From Panorpa germanica (taxonomy: Eukaryota > Arthropoda > Insecta > Mecoptera > Panorpidae), in NCBI GenBank assembly GCA_963678705.1, contig OY783209.1, positions 1,736,001-1,800,000 on the forward strand: DNA of 64,000 nt, written 5' to 3'. Of this stretch, positions 36,129 to 48,799 are shown one piece after another (the stretch's first letter is position 1; each line of letters opens with the position of its first letter). The notes under the pieces are model-generated. The model had not been told where the DNA came from. It searched no databases and saw only the letters and a list, made by a program, of their open reading frames with translations. The position numbers and the translations under genes were made by a program.

Positions 36129-37374
36129 ACTATATGATCCAGGCCTGAGCTGCGTATAAGGATAAAGAAATATATTATTCAACGAATGAAAATACAGTTC
36201 TTAAAGACTAAATATAACTAAACTAACTAAAATAAAAATATTACCATTTTTTAAGTAAAATTTCGTATTATTTAACATAATATTACTTACCAAATATTAC
36301 GTTAGGTAATTACTAAATTTTAACATAATTCTGTCACATTATCGGTAAACAAATGTTTAAGACAAAAAGCGTTTACTTATATGCTATATTAATTTAATAT
36401 GTTACATTATATAATTTTGCACAGAAAGTTTTTTAAACGTAAAAAATCTTAAAAGATAACGTATGTTATGTAACAGGTAGATTTTTTTATGTTAAATATA
36501 TGTAATTCTGTTCATAAATATATAAACAGTTTTACAATATCAAATGCAACAGTTTAAATACAAACCCGGATACACTACTATCGATGCAACATAGTTTTTA
36601 TTATAATGGTACATCCCCACCATATCCTGTCCTTATCTACCATAATATAAAACTATTTTTCATTATTTATTATATATAATTTAAAAATTCTTTCAGCATG
36701 GTACACTTTATATATTTCTAACTATCTAACTATATCATCCCTTGATAAGTCAATACCAGTTAAAACCCCTTCCAAACATCCCCATTCAATAAAACCCTTA
36801 CCAACCAACCAACCCCCACCCCGTCGTCATATGCACTACGATTCAGCCAACTACCCCAACCCCTCTACCTTATCCCTCACTGCTGTAGTACGTTTAAATC
36901 GTTATACCCACCTCTAACACCCTAAACCCACCCACGATTCACTTCTGGTTTAACACCCAGTTTTGCTATCTGATCAATATTAAATAATTAGGCATATTCA
37001 TTACGCGCTGTTTGTATGTACAATCCACCCTGTAAACTATTGTTGTTCTATCTGCGTTATTTACGCGATATTGCTTGGTGTGCATGTATGTAACTTTGAT
37101 TTATACTACTTATAACACCAGTGTATAACAATATATATATATATATATATAATAATTATAGATAAGGATTTAGAAACACCATCCAATTACAAGGTATATG
37201 TTCAATAAAACAACCCTTTTATCATAGAAAACTTAACTTTATTTTAAAAAAATACTAGCAATTTTCGATCCTCTATACGAGGCCATCTTCAAATAAAGAA
37301 AATTATAAAATTACAGTCTCTACCGTCACACTATTTCCTTATCAATATTGGTCCCCACATATATACTAGAATTA
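36129..37374. other. Anonymous sequence
   Basis: No gene. 36770-36960 is C-rich on the plus strand (CAACCAACCCCCACCCC and similar). 37131-37152 is a short (AT)n. Confidence 0.4.
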
Positions 37375-37637
37375 TGCCGTTTCCACACCAGAGAGAGTTT
37401 TGAAAACAATTTTGTTTTCAAAAAACAAAACAAACTCATGTTTTGTTTTATTTTAAAACAGTTTTGTTTTTCGAAAACAGGTTTCACACTGAACAGACTG
37501 GTTTCGTTTTTAGTGTTTTTCTGTGTGTCCCATAAAAATTATAAACATGATAAACAACAACTGACAAGCGCAAATGTTCACAAAAAACCAAACAGACTAA
37601 AAAACAACAATAAACGTGTTTTCCTTTAACATTCCGT
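37375..37637 (+). mobile_element. PIF/Harbinger-type MITE (family D), copy 2, right-truncated
   Basis: TTA (37372-37374) precedes the TGCCGTTTCCACACCAGAG terminus. The interior matches 5069-5386 through GTGTCCCATAAAAATTATAA and ACGTGTTTTCCTTT, then stops. The right third and its terminus are missing. Confidence 0.75.
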
Positions 37638-37805
37638 CGACAGTTCTCTTAATTTTGCTTTGCTAATTAAAATAAGAAAAATCAAATTCTGGTTTAATGA
37701 AATATTATCTTAGAACAAAAAAATTAACTTCATCGCAATAGTAAAAATTAAAATTAAATAATAAAAATTATATAATTATATAAATATTATGTAAAAATAT
37801 ACTCA

Positions 37806-37806
37806 C

Positions 37807-37905
<99 letters not shown>

Positions 37906-37915
37906 TGTGTGTATG
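37806..37915. repeat. Compound (ACAT)n(AT)n(GT)n microsatellite
   Basis: About 40 AT units between a short (ACAT)n and a GTGTGTATGTGT tail. Confidence 0.95.
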
Positions 37916-38161
37916 TGTATTTAAAATACATATAAAGAGTAATTAAATATAGCTGTGACGTTTCGAATGATGCTCGGTATATAATAAAATGAATATTGTG
38001 TTTAATTTAATATCCATAGTAATAAATACTTTTATAAAATGTTTAATTGCAAAAAGGTACTTTCAAAAGATTCAACGCTATTAAGATTATTTAATTTATT
38101 TTAATTACTACGTAAACTGAAGGTTTAAAACTCATTTTAAAATAAACCGTGTAATAGAAGG

Positions 38162-38186
38162 GCATAGCATAGCATAGCATAGCATA
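38162..38186. repeat. Five tandem GCATA pentamers
   Basis: Five exact GCATA units, followed by decayed ACATA-like units. Confidence 0.9.
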
Positions 38187-39473
38187 ATATAACATAGAAG
38201 CAAATAGAATAACATATAGCATATTATAGAATAGTGTTCTTTCCATTCCAAGCTACATGAGCATAGCTTTTGCTTTACAGTATATGGTTTATATGAAAGC
38301 TTCCCAAACTTTAAACAAGTGAACTAATTTATTAGTATTAGTCCACAAAGATACACATATCTTACTTCACATTCATGTAATATTTACTTAAACAAACTAG
38401 GGATAAACTTAAAAATTAAAATAGCTCGGAACCAAATTTAAAAAAATATTCAGATAAAGGTACATTAAATTTCGTAGCATATACCGTGTATTTTCAAAGA
38501 ATTATTTAACAAATTCAGACCAAAATGTATTTTTTTTAAAAAATAACCAGTTCTTATTTTAATATGCATTTGTCTATTAAATTTGTATTAAAATTAGGAA
38601 CATTTTTAACAGTGAAATTTCCATTTGCTTTTTTGCGACCCAAGTTTTGATCAGTACTGGTAACTAGTTCATATCCATATATATACCACACACACACACA
38701 CACCAATGCATAATAATAGTATAAGTATATTCCCTCAGCATCCCACTTCCCTACATCTAGGGGTAGTGTAGTAGGAGAATCAGAGAACCATTCACCATGT
38801 TACCACCACGTTCTACATTTTAGAAGCATAACTCACCCTTTAGAATAATGCTATCGTAAAACCAACCCTTCACTCCACTTCAACCAAAAACTCTTTACCT
38901 CTTTCTCACTCTCCCTTTCTCGTTTTCCCTACTAGTAACCGCTATAACCGTTAATCCATATATCTAGTCAGTCATTTCATCTCAATTACTACTCTTTTAA
39001 ATGCAAAGTTACTTAATACGTACTGAACGTGGTAATAATTAGGTCTATAGGGAACAAGGGAAAGGTCAACGCTTTGTTAAAGGGTGTAGCAATGTTGTCT
39101 CTTCGTTTGAAATGGTATGCTAGCGTGTACAATGTTTTAACTAAAGTCTGAAATGAACGATGACGTATTAATCATCCTGTGGTTTCAGTAACGGCGCACC
39201 TGCAGCTTAGAAATCACTAACTTAAGATATGTTCCTGATTAGCATCTATTAGAGAGTAAGTGAGAAGCATTTACGTATCTGTAGCATGAGAACAAATGAA
39301 AGAAATGAGCGCTGATCAAGATCAAACTAGATTTCTTTATTATATTATTATAGGAATAGGTTGTCTCTATTTAATCAATGTATTTAGATAGTGCCGTCCC
39401 TATCTTCTTCGACAGACACTGGATTAAGACAGTTCCATAGGAAGAAATCGTATGACATATTTGAAAACTATAA
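38187..39473. other. Anonymous sequence
   Basis: No gene. (CA)n at 38688-38703; 38870-38930 is pyrimidine-rich. Confidence 0.4.
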
Positions 39474-39660
39474 TGCCGGTTTCACACCAGAGAGACAGTT
39501 TAATAAAATACGAAGAAAAACACCAAAGAGACAGTTCTTAAAACATTCTAGTCTTTAAAAACTGTTTTAGTAAACAAAACACATTCCCATCTGGAGACGG
39601 TAAAATCAAAGGAAAACACGTTTGTTGTTGTTTTTTAGTCTGCTTGGTTTGAACAAATAC
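39474..39660 (-). mobile_element. PIF/Harbinger-type MITE (family D), copy 3, truncated
   Basis: TAA (39471-39473) precedes TGCCGGTTTCACACCAGAG. The interior matches 51933-52150 (ACAAAACACATTCCCATCTG and so on) and then stops. The 14 bases before the element (TTTGAAAACTATAA) are identical to those before copy 4. Confidence 0.75.
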
Positions 39661-40859
39661 AACAAATGGTTGACAATAGAAATCCTAAACTAAAGATGAT
39701 ATTATGATCCAAATGATAACAGAATTTATACAAATATATTTATTCATATAATTTATGTTTTAATTATGGAATTGATACAAAATTTGTTGTTTCATTTTAT
39801 TCAATATTTTATTTAACAAATAGTTATAATTTCAACATGTTTATGTAACCACATGTAAACAAAACATATATTTGTATATGTGTTTATGTTTTGTAATAAC
39901 GTTAAATATTTATTCATCATTAATATTGTATATTATAATTAATTTTATACGTTTGAGAGTAATTAAGCGTAAAACACAGGGGCTATTGTTTTAAAAATGT
40001 AATTACCCCGAGTCATTTTTAATATATAATATATTTATTATTTGTAAAATTTATTTTGAATTGTTTTTGTAAATCACAACTCACTCTATTTATTATATAT
40101 TAATTTGCAAAGAGTGCACCGCTGCAATACGTTCCTAAGTTCATAGTGAAGACACTATCTTACAACGCATTGCAATCTTTAATCTACTAAAGTTATCGAC
40201 CATTACAATGATGAAGGGTTAACTAAACAGAAAACGAGTAAGCAATTCAATCAACATCTAATAACTTTCTAATACTTTATAAAACTAACCACCTTTGTAC
40301 CTAATATTGAGTAGCATCAGTCATTTTATCTTTTAGCTTTTCATATTCCCTATATTTATTTAGCTCTACTCATTTCTCATTTACAAGGGTTTTGGTTCTA
40401 AGTATTTGAAACTCTAAAGGTATCTAAATTTAAGAGAATCTCCAAAACACTTCCTAAACAAATAGAATAATTTATATGAAAGTAATAACTATATTCAGTA
40501 AGAAGTGAATATATAAATATGTTAATATTATCATCTGAAATTATAATTCCCCCATATATCTATGTCACATACAGAATAGAATCAGCCCTACCAACCAAGC
40601 AAAACTGTACACCACCATTCATAAAAACTTTAAATATTTATAAAATGAATTTGTCTTTTGTTCACACAGCTACTTTGTCATGTACTATAAAAGTATATAA
40701 ATAATTTGGCTTGTCATTGGCTAGTTTTCAGTATTTTAACTGGGATAATAATCTATATGTGAATTACAATGTCCAAATTTTATTTAAAGAGTAAAAAGTC
40801 TGTATTTATCTAAAACTTTGGATAGAAATAAATGTATCTCTGTAAATGTAGTAGACAAG
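39661..40859. other. Anonymous AT-rich sequence
   Basis: No gene or repeat that I can support. Confidence 0.4.
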
Positions 40860-41005
40860 GAAATTGGAATTAGATTGTGACAAGCTTGCACTGCAAGACA
40901 ATTTGTATATGAGAAGTAGAAAATGGATCATCGGAATTAGCTTACGGAAAGCGAGCAAGTGGGAACCTTTCACAGCAAGACAAATTTCTCTTTGGGTATA
41001 TAATA
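40860..41005 (+). repeat. Family B, second degenerate tandem pair
   Basis: Two units with GGAATTAG, a CAAGC/GCAAGTG piece, and GCAAGACAATTT or GCAAGACAAATTT. Matches 2040-2165. Confidence 0.55.
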
Positions 41006-41089
41006 ATAAGTATGTAAAGAAATTATATTTCTTTACTTGGTAACACTGACCACTGACCACTGATAAGGCAGCGAAATATTAAGAAAAAT

Positions 41090-41650
41090 TAGTGAAGAGA
41101 GTAGAAAGGAGAGTGGAGAAGGAATGGAATGGCGACAGAGGAGGCAGAGAGAAGAAGAGAAGAAGGCACAAGTGGGGAACAGAAGCTAAGGAGAAGAGAC
41201 AGGGAGATACAATAACAGGAAAGAATGTAAAAAATTGAGAAGAGTAATTATAACAAAAGATGTAAAAATATTTGGGAATAGAAACATTGGAGCACATTAA
41301 GTTTTCATGCATGCGAAAAAGGTAATAAGCGAAAAGAATATTGAGCAGTTATTAAAGGGAGGCAGTGAAGGGAAGAGGTGGATGTCGGAGATAGAGAAAA
41401 GGAACGAGGAAAGAAATGGATTGGCAGATTAGAACCAGGAGCGAGAGTAGCAGGAGGAGCGAAGCACTAGCAGTTTTGTTTTTATTTTTATAAGGATAAT
41501 TAAATAAGTGAGAATGTTTAGATTTAATAAGGATCAAAATTGAATTAAGCAAAATAGTGCTAAATGACAAACACATTAATATTAAAAAAAATGTAGAAGA
41601 ATAAGGCACTCTATTTGTATTTCGCCAATCGCCAATAAATCTGTCTCTCA
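41090..41650 (+). repeat. Purine-rich repeat (family G), with 3' part
   Basis: 41090-41235 is almost pure A/G. 41346 begins ATTAAAGGGAGGCAGTGAAG, matching 23884. The end (TTTTGTTTTTATTTTTA, then GAGAATG and AATAAGGATCA) matches 56640-56760. Minus-strand frames across it are Ser/Leu-rich shadows of the purine bias. Confidence 0.45.
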
Positions 41651-43430
41651 TATAAATTCAAACGTAGCTAGAAATATCGGGAAAATTCTGAACTTTCTGA
41701 ATTATAAGTACAAGGTAAAGCTCAAGCCCTTTCGTTGGGCTATCAAGACTAATTCGTACTTTATTCTATTTATATCAGTGTTTAGGTTCACGTGGATATG
41801 TTTATGGAACAATATGAAGTTAGTGCGGGGGGTGGGGGTACTTTTCTACAGTAGGCACGTGGCCTGCTGGTTCGGTCTGTCGGTAGCTCAGAGCTTCTAC
41901 ATTCAAACCATCCATTTAATATTATTTTATACAAAGAACGTAAGAATAAAATATAAAACGTGAACAGCGAACAGAACTCTACGCTATCAAGTGACAGAAG
42001 GACAGGTTATTAAATTTTAATATAATTCGTATAATAAATTTTTCAAATAAGATTTTCCGAATGTATTTACTAAACTATTCCCGAACGATATTATTTCACA
42101 GTTGGAGGAGCTACTTTAAGGAGAGTTCTTAATATTGATTTGCCATTAAGTTTTACTTACTGTGTTATATATCCCTTGATTTTACCGGTACTAAAAAGAG
42201 GGCGTCAGAAGGAGTGACAAAGTTAGCGGGAAATAGGAGTGAGGAGTAAAGAGCAAGTGAACGAGTAGTGGTAAGGAGTTTTCAAATTTTTAAGTGATAT
42301 ATTACATTCACCAGCCGTGGTGGTAAGTTTCCAATCCACTTCACACATTTTAAAACTATGTTCCATGATAGAATCTCAGATTTCTTAAGTTTTCTTTCAA
42401 GAAAACAAAGTTCTCAAATTTGTATATCAAGATAATTTAGATATTCTTTGGCAGACACAATATTGCCTCTTTATAATGAAAGATTTCTTCTATTGTTGTG
42501 ATTCTAAATATAGCTCTAAATTCATATTATATGATATAAATAAATTGTCTTTGTTATATTATTAATGCAACTTCTCAGAAAACCATTAAATAAACAACAA
42601 TATACTTTAGATAAGGTAAAATCTCTATAAGACAAAATCCAATAAAGCAGATCTTTTGAAGCGCATATTTCAGCACGTTCATTAATACATTTTACACCTT
42701 ATTGAAACGCTAAAGATATGAAGTTCTAGCCAATAGCCATCCGTTAACTATACTACGATGTTATCTCCGTAAATCCGTGTACATATATCCTTCTCACGGG
42801 TTTCTGAATATGTGTATGGACAATAGAAATGATACTGCAGTATATTCTACTACTAAACATCAGTGGTGGCACGTCGCTTAAGTTGGGCTAGTACAATATA
42901 GAAACTCTGTTATATAATCTAAAAAAAAATTCTAATTCACAAAGTTTATTGCTTATAATTTTATTAGTGCATTTCTTAATTGCATCTAGCTTAGTTTAAG
43001 CCTATATCCACATTATCCTTTAAGTACTAGCGTGGTTACGATAGGTCATTAATGGTGATGTCACGTCTCACATACGGTGAGTATAATAAGTACTAATTAA
43101 TAACAGTTATTAAATATTTATTAAATGATTAATTATTAACAAATTTTAACACGAGGGGGAAGAGGCAAATTATTTAAAATGACGAAATAAGGTTCAAATT
43201 TGTCATGTGTGTTTGAGTAAGGAAAAAGTGTTTAAAACACCATTCTTTTCTCTGATGATATTTTACACAAAAACAAATATGTATCAGTCTGTGTTGTCTA
43301 GCATATACGCCTAAAGAATTATGGTTATCTGTACTCTATATTTTATTTTGAAAAGTAGGCTATCGTGTGTGTACTGTAGCATAATGTGATTCGTAAAATG
43401 TTTCACTCATATAGATCAGACTCAGGAATA
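41651..43430. other. Anonymous sequence with a family G fragment
   Basis: 42188-42260 begins GTACTAAAAAGAGGGCGTCAG and is a third, shorter copy of the purine-rich family. No gene otherwise. Confidence 0.35.
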
Positions 43431-43740
43431 GGGGCCCCGTGCTATATTTTATCGGATTAATTGTTTTCAAAGTTCACATATGAGATCACGAAGCGATCAA
43501 CATTATTGGAGCACCACCAGCACGCGCCGCTACTGCCACCTCTGTATTGTAGAACTGTAGACCAGTGTATCTCTGGTACACTACTTGGAATATATTGGCT
43601 TGGAACGACAGGGCCCCATGAGAGCGATGCATCGGACTCAACTAAAACCAGTCGGGCTATATCTAAACCGGTTTGTGGTTAAATCGGTTGAGTTAGGTCA
43701 TGGATGCGGTTGTGTTAGGTTAGTAGGGTTAGGCTAGATA
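43431..43740 (+). other. GC-richer island of unknown origin
   Basis: AGGGGCCCCGTG near the start and CAGGGCCCCATGAG near 43610 bracket a GC-rich stretch with a 73-codon open frame (43461-43682, ending SRAISKPVCG). I do not recognise the protein. AGTGTATCTCTGGTACACT forms a small hairpin. 43690-43735 holds several TTAGGT/GTTAGG words that look like decayed TTAGG repeats. Confidence 0.3.
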
Positions 43741-44170
43741 TGTTTAGTTTGGTTTATTTAGAGGGTGGTATGAGGTGGGTGGTATGATAAGGGGTAAACG
43801 CATACTGCCCGTGGCATTCGTACAACAACCACAATATATTTTTTTAATGATAGGTTTCATTTCCACCAAGCTTTTAACATAATAGAATTTAACCATTACG
43901 GGAATACAATGCATTTGTTTTGTTTCTGGTTTTAATGGTGCATATACACCTTTTTACTTTGCATATTGTGATAAAACTAAATACTATACACACACAAATA
44001 CAACAAACACATAAATGGTGTTATCTACACGAAAGGAAAACGTATTTTTCTAAACCGTTTGGTTGAATTAACATGTTAAAAGTATTTATACTGTTTGAAA
44101 CATCGCGCGTTTTAAACAAAAACCTCTATTTATTTATGTGTTTGGAAAATATTGTTTATTTTAAGTCTTT
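43741..44170. other. Anonymous sequence
   Basis: Nothing recognisable. Confidence 0.4.
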
Positions 44171-44224
44171 GATGGCGTAGTAGTTAGTATGTGATACTGC
44201 ATCTGTGAGTCGAATTTGACCATC
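44171..44224 (+). repeat. tRNA-like SINE head, degenerate
   Basis: TGGCGTAGTAGTTAGTA resembles a pol III A box and GAGTCGAATTT, 34 bases on, a decayed B box. GATGG at the start pairs with CCATC at the end. Too short and too diverged for a functional tRNA. It sits about 25 bp before a MITE. Confidence 0.3.
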
Positions 44225-44250
44225 GCTATTATAACAACGCGTACAAGCTA

Positions 44251-44684
44251 ATGTCGATACCAAACGATGCTACGGACTTGTTGGACGTATCGTGTGGTCG
44301 ATGATGGAACTAAATGTGTAAAACGTTCACGTTGGAAGAAGTTAATTCGTGTCAAAAGAGATTTTTATACTCCCACCACACACTTAATCCACATGTCATG
44401 CACTGCTGCACGAATCGTCCAACAAAGTAAGGTTTTATACTTGAAAGTTTCTTTATTTACTTGAAAGTTTTTGTTAAACAGTGTCAGTGTCAAGAATATC
44501 AACAAATTAATAAAATAAATAAATCATTCGGATCAAACATTCGTTCCACCGTATAGCAGAAAACTTGACATGTCAATCGTTGGAGGCAACATTTGAAACA
44601 ACCATTTTTATTTTCTAATTTAATTCCCATATATTTAACTCTTATTCACGATCAACTGTGGTGCATCATTTGGTGCCGGCTTAA
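44251..44684 (+). mobile_element. MITE family J, copy 1
   Basis: Left end CGATACCAAACGATGCTAC; right end GGTGCCGGCTTAA in inverted relation. Interior shares CACACACTTAATCCACATGT, CACTGCTGCACGA, a doubled ACTTGAAAGTTT and CAGTGTCAGTGTCAA with the other two copies. A ~60-bp AT-rich stretch near the right end is absent from copy 2. The 65-codon frame is part of the element and looks non-coding. Confidence 0.75.
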
Positions 44685-45176
44685 GTCGCATATCATCAGG
44701 TGTTTTTATAATATGTATTGTGCCCTATTCAGGGGACAAGGAAATATATATTTCAAACCATTACCATAGACAATTCCTCATGAACTTCGATTAATACTTT
44801 GCACCCTAGTGTAGTATTTGAGTTCAAATATAGCTTTATGTACCATAAATTTTCACTAACAGCCCGTAACACAGATTATATTTTTCGCTGGTTTAAACAG
44901 GAATATATAATGTACCATATGTTGTTTTTTTTTCATTTTTGTTATTACAAAATATTCGTTATTTTCATAAACATATTCATCTGCCATAGAGCAGTACTCG
45001 TGTATTTCATTTATAAAATCAAAATATTCAACTGTTAGCAAATTCAACAAACCTGTCCCAGTCTCTGTTCCCAAAACGAATGCATGTTTTGAATAATTCC
45101 CATGATGAGTACTAATGCAAATAATTCCTGTTTACCATATTTGATTTGAGTAAATATATATTCATTCATGCTAAAC

Positions 45177-45192
45177 ACACACACACACACAT
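45177..45192. repeat. (AC)n microsatellite
   Basis: Eight AC units. Confidence 0.8.
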
Positions 45193-45732
45193 ACAATCAG
45201 ATTATTACAATTTAATTTGACTGCAGTAAATTGTCTGTGATCTAAATACTTTTATAATGGTCACGTGACTTGATCAATAGATGTATATTAAATCCCTGTT
45301 GTAAAATTATGATCTGAAAATCGGGGATTAATAAAAAAAAAGAAAGAAGGTGGACGGACGATGGAAGGTGGTTTACACCAGGGACAAAAGAAATCGGGGA
45401 GAATAATTTGTAAAAGTAATCTTTAAATAAACTCGTAAAAAAATAATCTATTGAAAATTATTATTTTTTTATTACATTAAATAAATTTTAAATTAAAATT
45501 ATTTTATTAAAATCTTTTTTATGTGTTTATTATGGTAGGGTGGGTTTTGTTGGTATTTCACAAAGTTTAAGAATTTAAGAATTATATAATAAGGTAAAAA
45601 TTAAAATTAAAGATAAGCTTGCTTAGTGTATGTATGTGCGCATGATAACAATGAGGTCAGAGATGGAATTCTGATCTGATTAAATGGAAGTAATATTTTA
45701 GTTAAACAACATTTAGCATTATTTAATCTAAA

Positions 45733-46182
45733 CTAGAGTTTACCCCCGTCGCAAGCGACGATTGTCTTTTGTGTGTGATTTTAATTTTATTTCAAATTTC
45801 ATTATTATGTATTCCAAAATTAGAGTTTTCTCCAAAGTTTCCTACCGCGTCCACTAATTTTCTCAACTCCAATTTTTTAATTTTTAATTTTCAAAAAATA
45901 TTAGCACCATAATACACATGTAAAATTTCAACTTTCTATCTTTTATGAATTAAAAGTTATAGAAAAAAAGTAAAAATATATTTTTTAGTTTTTCCAAAAT
46001 TACGGGTTTCCAGGAAATTCAGGGGAAAATTCGAGGACGCCAAAAGTTTTAGAATTTTCTTCTCTACGAAATAAACAATTTTCAAAAAAATGCGTTAAGC
46101 CGTTTTCGAGCCACCATACAAAAATCACTACCAAACATAAGAAAATAAACATACAGTTGGAACATTATTTAATCTAAATAGA
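45733..46182 (-). mobile_element. Non-autonomous Helitron (family H), near-complete
   Basis: Read on the minus strand it begins TC (TCTATTTAGATTAAATAATG) after an A and ends with hairpin CGTCGCTTGCGACG, GGGGGTAAACT, CTAG, followed by T. Those are the Helitron hallmarks: 5' TC, 3' hairpin about 10 nt before CTRR, insertion between A and T, no inverted repeats. 450 bp with no Rep/helicase frame, so mobilised in trans if at all. Partial copies lie at 9848-10150 (3' end) and 61110-61349 (5' end). Confidence 0.65.
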
Positions 46183-46618
46183 TCTGAATAATTATTATAA
46201 AAAAAAAGATATCAAGACTTTGTATATTAGATTATAATCTTTATGTAACAGATACTTCTTTTTATGTAACATTTTTACCGAGGTTTTATGAGCTGTAAGT
46301 ATATAATCTATTCTTTGAATAAATAAAATAGTATATTATATAGGTAACTTTATTAATTAATATAAATATATTTTAATTTGTTTCAAAATAGACCACTGGC
46401 TTAGGCTTATATACTCTAAGAGTAGTTTTTTATTCTTTTAATTTGTCAGTGTCGTGAAGAAACTAAGTACGTTAGTCTTCAGAGAACTAATGAAAAGAGA
46501 GAAGTAGTTATTGTAATTTAGAGGTTTTTACTTACTGAGTGCTAGACTAAATTTGAGGTGTTTTCTTTCTCTACCTCGCCTATAAAAACCTTATAAGGGT
46601 TGGGTATTATTGCCACAG

Positions 46619-46782
46619 TTATGGAAGTACCTGATGTCTATAAAGCCAGTGCAATAATGCTTCGTTTTAAAAATAGCAAGGACTCAGATGAATGTACAGA
46701 GACTGTTGATTGTTGCTATATTTATGATAATTTAAAAATTACAGGTTATTGCTCAGATGTTAATAATAATCAAAGTAAAACG
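46619..46782 (+). CDS. Candidate coding exon, unknown protein
   Basis: An open frame with protein-like composition lies between a GCCACAG acceptor (a pyrimidine stretch lies 40-60 bases upstream) and an ACG|GTATGA donor; the frame hits TGA right after the donor. The peptide begins MEVPDVYKASAIMLRF and includes DSDECTETVDCC and YIYDNLKITGYCSD. Five cysteines and the LRF...C-x-YD-x-LKI spacing faintly recall a CUB-like extracellular fold, but I would not name it. It differs from neighbouring AT-rich noise in using Cys, Asp, Glu and Thr freely. It lies on the opposite strand to the Rox8-like exon, so it would be another gene. It could also be a chance frame or an unrecognised transposon remnant. 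Confidence 0.35.
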
Positions 46783-46888
46783 GTATGAATGAACTTAAAT
46801 TCAGTTTATTAAAGTCGCAATTTCTCTTCATAAATAATAATTACATTATTAATATTATGTACGTCATATATAATAGCATCAGACCGAT

Positions 46889-46914
46889 AATAATAATAAT
46901 AATAATAATAATAA
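46889..46914. repeat. (TAA)n microsatellite
   Basis: About eight and a half ATA/TAA units. Confidence 0.9.
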
Positions 46915-47523
46915 TGGTGCACATACAGGCAACGCGTATTAATAAATTTAATGTGAACATTTCAAAATAGATATTACGTTGCATGTAAATTGCAATGACA
47001 TTACGTCAAACATTATTATCACGTAAAATTACTGTCTGTGCAGACAATGAGAATTGCGTGCATGCGTCTGCGTCTGCGTGTGCATTACATAACTGGGAAT
47101 ACGAGTACTTAATTATAATAAATTCTTGTCTAACACATTCAGTTTAGGGATTAAAGAATCCTTTCAGAAAAAATTGCAAATTAGGTAATTGTATTTAAAG
47201 TTGATCTAACATAACAAAAACTACTTGCTACGTAAACAAAGTTATCTAAAATGCAAAATTTTGTGACCCATTTTTGTTCAGTTAAGAATGTTCACCTTTA
47301 ATGAACTATTTTAAAATATTTAAAACAAGAATCATAATAAAAATAATGAAATGAGGTTTTAGAAGTTGACACCATAAATTTAATAAGCGTATTAAATTAG
47401 ATATAAAGTCGAAACAAGCTGCAGAGAATATAAAATAAAATATGTATTAATAAAACTTGAAATTTTATAAGTATTCATAAATAGAGTAGTGCAGATGTTG
47501 GAAACATTTATACGCGTTAGAGT
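46915..47523. other. Anonymous AT-rich sequence
   Basis: Contains a short GCGTCTGCGTCTGCGTGTGC tract near 47062. No gene. Confidence 0.4.
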
Positions 47524-47917
47524 TTAAGCGGGTATCAAACGATGCTACGAACACCAACGTTGGACACATCGTGTGGCTGATACTGTAACTAAGTGTGTCC
47601 TACGTTCACGTTGGAAGAGTTCTGCAGTTTGACCAGCGTCAAAAAGGATTCTTCTATCCCCACCACACACTTGATTCACATGTCATGCACTGCTGCACGA
47701 CTCGTCCAGCAAAGGAAGGTTTTATATTTGAAAGTTTCTTTATTTACTTGAAAGTTTTTGTTAGACAGTGTCAGTGTCAATAATATCAACAAATTAATAA
47801 AATAAATAAATCATTCGGATCAAACATTCGTTCCACAGTGTAGTAGGAAACTTGACATGTCAATCTTGTTGGAGGCAAACATTTAAACGTTCATCGCATC
47901 GGTTGGTATCGGCTTAA
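47524..47917 (+). mobile_element. MITE family J, copy 2
   Basis: Ends TTAAGCGGGTATCAAACGATG and, inverted, TTAAGCCGATACCAACCGATG. The outermost TTAA at both sides may be the target duplication or part of the terminal repeat. Interior as in copy 1. 394 bp. Confidence 0.78.
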
Positions 47918-48799
47918 ACATCAAAGAAACAAGTTAGATCTACATAAAAATACTACTAAAAAGAATCGACTTGTAAAACTTAGTGCCACTCAATACATTA
48001 GCCTGTATTACATATTATAAAGGTTTTAACACGGCCACTCACAGTCGTCCTAAATGTTTGGCTGCGCTTTCAGTTTCGCAGAATGGAATCAGTTTTAAAT
48101 TCTAATTTTAAAAAGTAATTACTATTTAATTTTCCGTTTTTAATAAATTATTAAACCATATTCTATATTTAAATTCTAATTTTAATGAGAATGATTAAAT
48201 TTTTAATTAACGAACATTTTAATTACGTAATGCTTTTCAATAAAGCTACGAACGAAATAAACTACATAAAATTGTGAGCTTTTGTTGTGCTGTACTATGC
48301 TGTGGTGGTAGTTTAGTGAGGGTGGAAAATGAATTGAGCGTTGCAAATATTATATAAGTAGCTCAGCTAACTTCCACTTCAACCGGCTTATGTCAGACAA
48401 TCGCTTTAAAATTTACATCGACAATACCATGTTATAATTATTTTAAATTCGATATCCTTTATATAGATATATGGTATGTCACAGGAAAATAAATCTCAGT
48501 ATTTAAGGTTTATTTAACATAAAACTTTTTACTGGTTTATAACATTACTACTTCGTTGTTTTGTTTAGATTCGCAAGTCGAAATGTTCACAAGTTTTCAC
48601 ATTTAAATTAATATAAATCTAATTAATCCGCCACTAAATCATCGTGCTTTAAAAGAAAATCATTTTCGAATATGATTGGCTTCGGAACAATAATTTGTCA
48701 ACTTCTTCTAACACTTGAGATTTTTTCTTTTTTCTTGGACAACGGAATCACTCCTTTAACCATATCAACCATCTTTTTAGCGCATCTTTATTCTTTATA
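47918..48799. other. Anonymous AT-rich sequence
   Basis: No gene or repeat recognised. Confidence 0.4.

Noticed and set aside
43690..43735. TTAGG-like words suggesting interstitial telomeric repeats
   Set aside because: Only a few imperfect, irregularly spaced units; not a tandem array.
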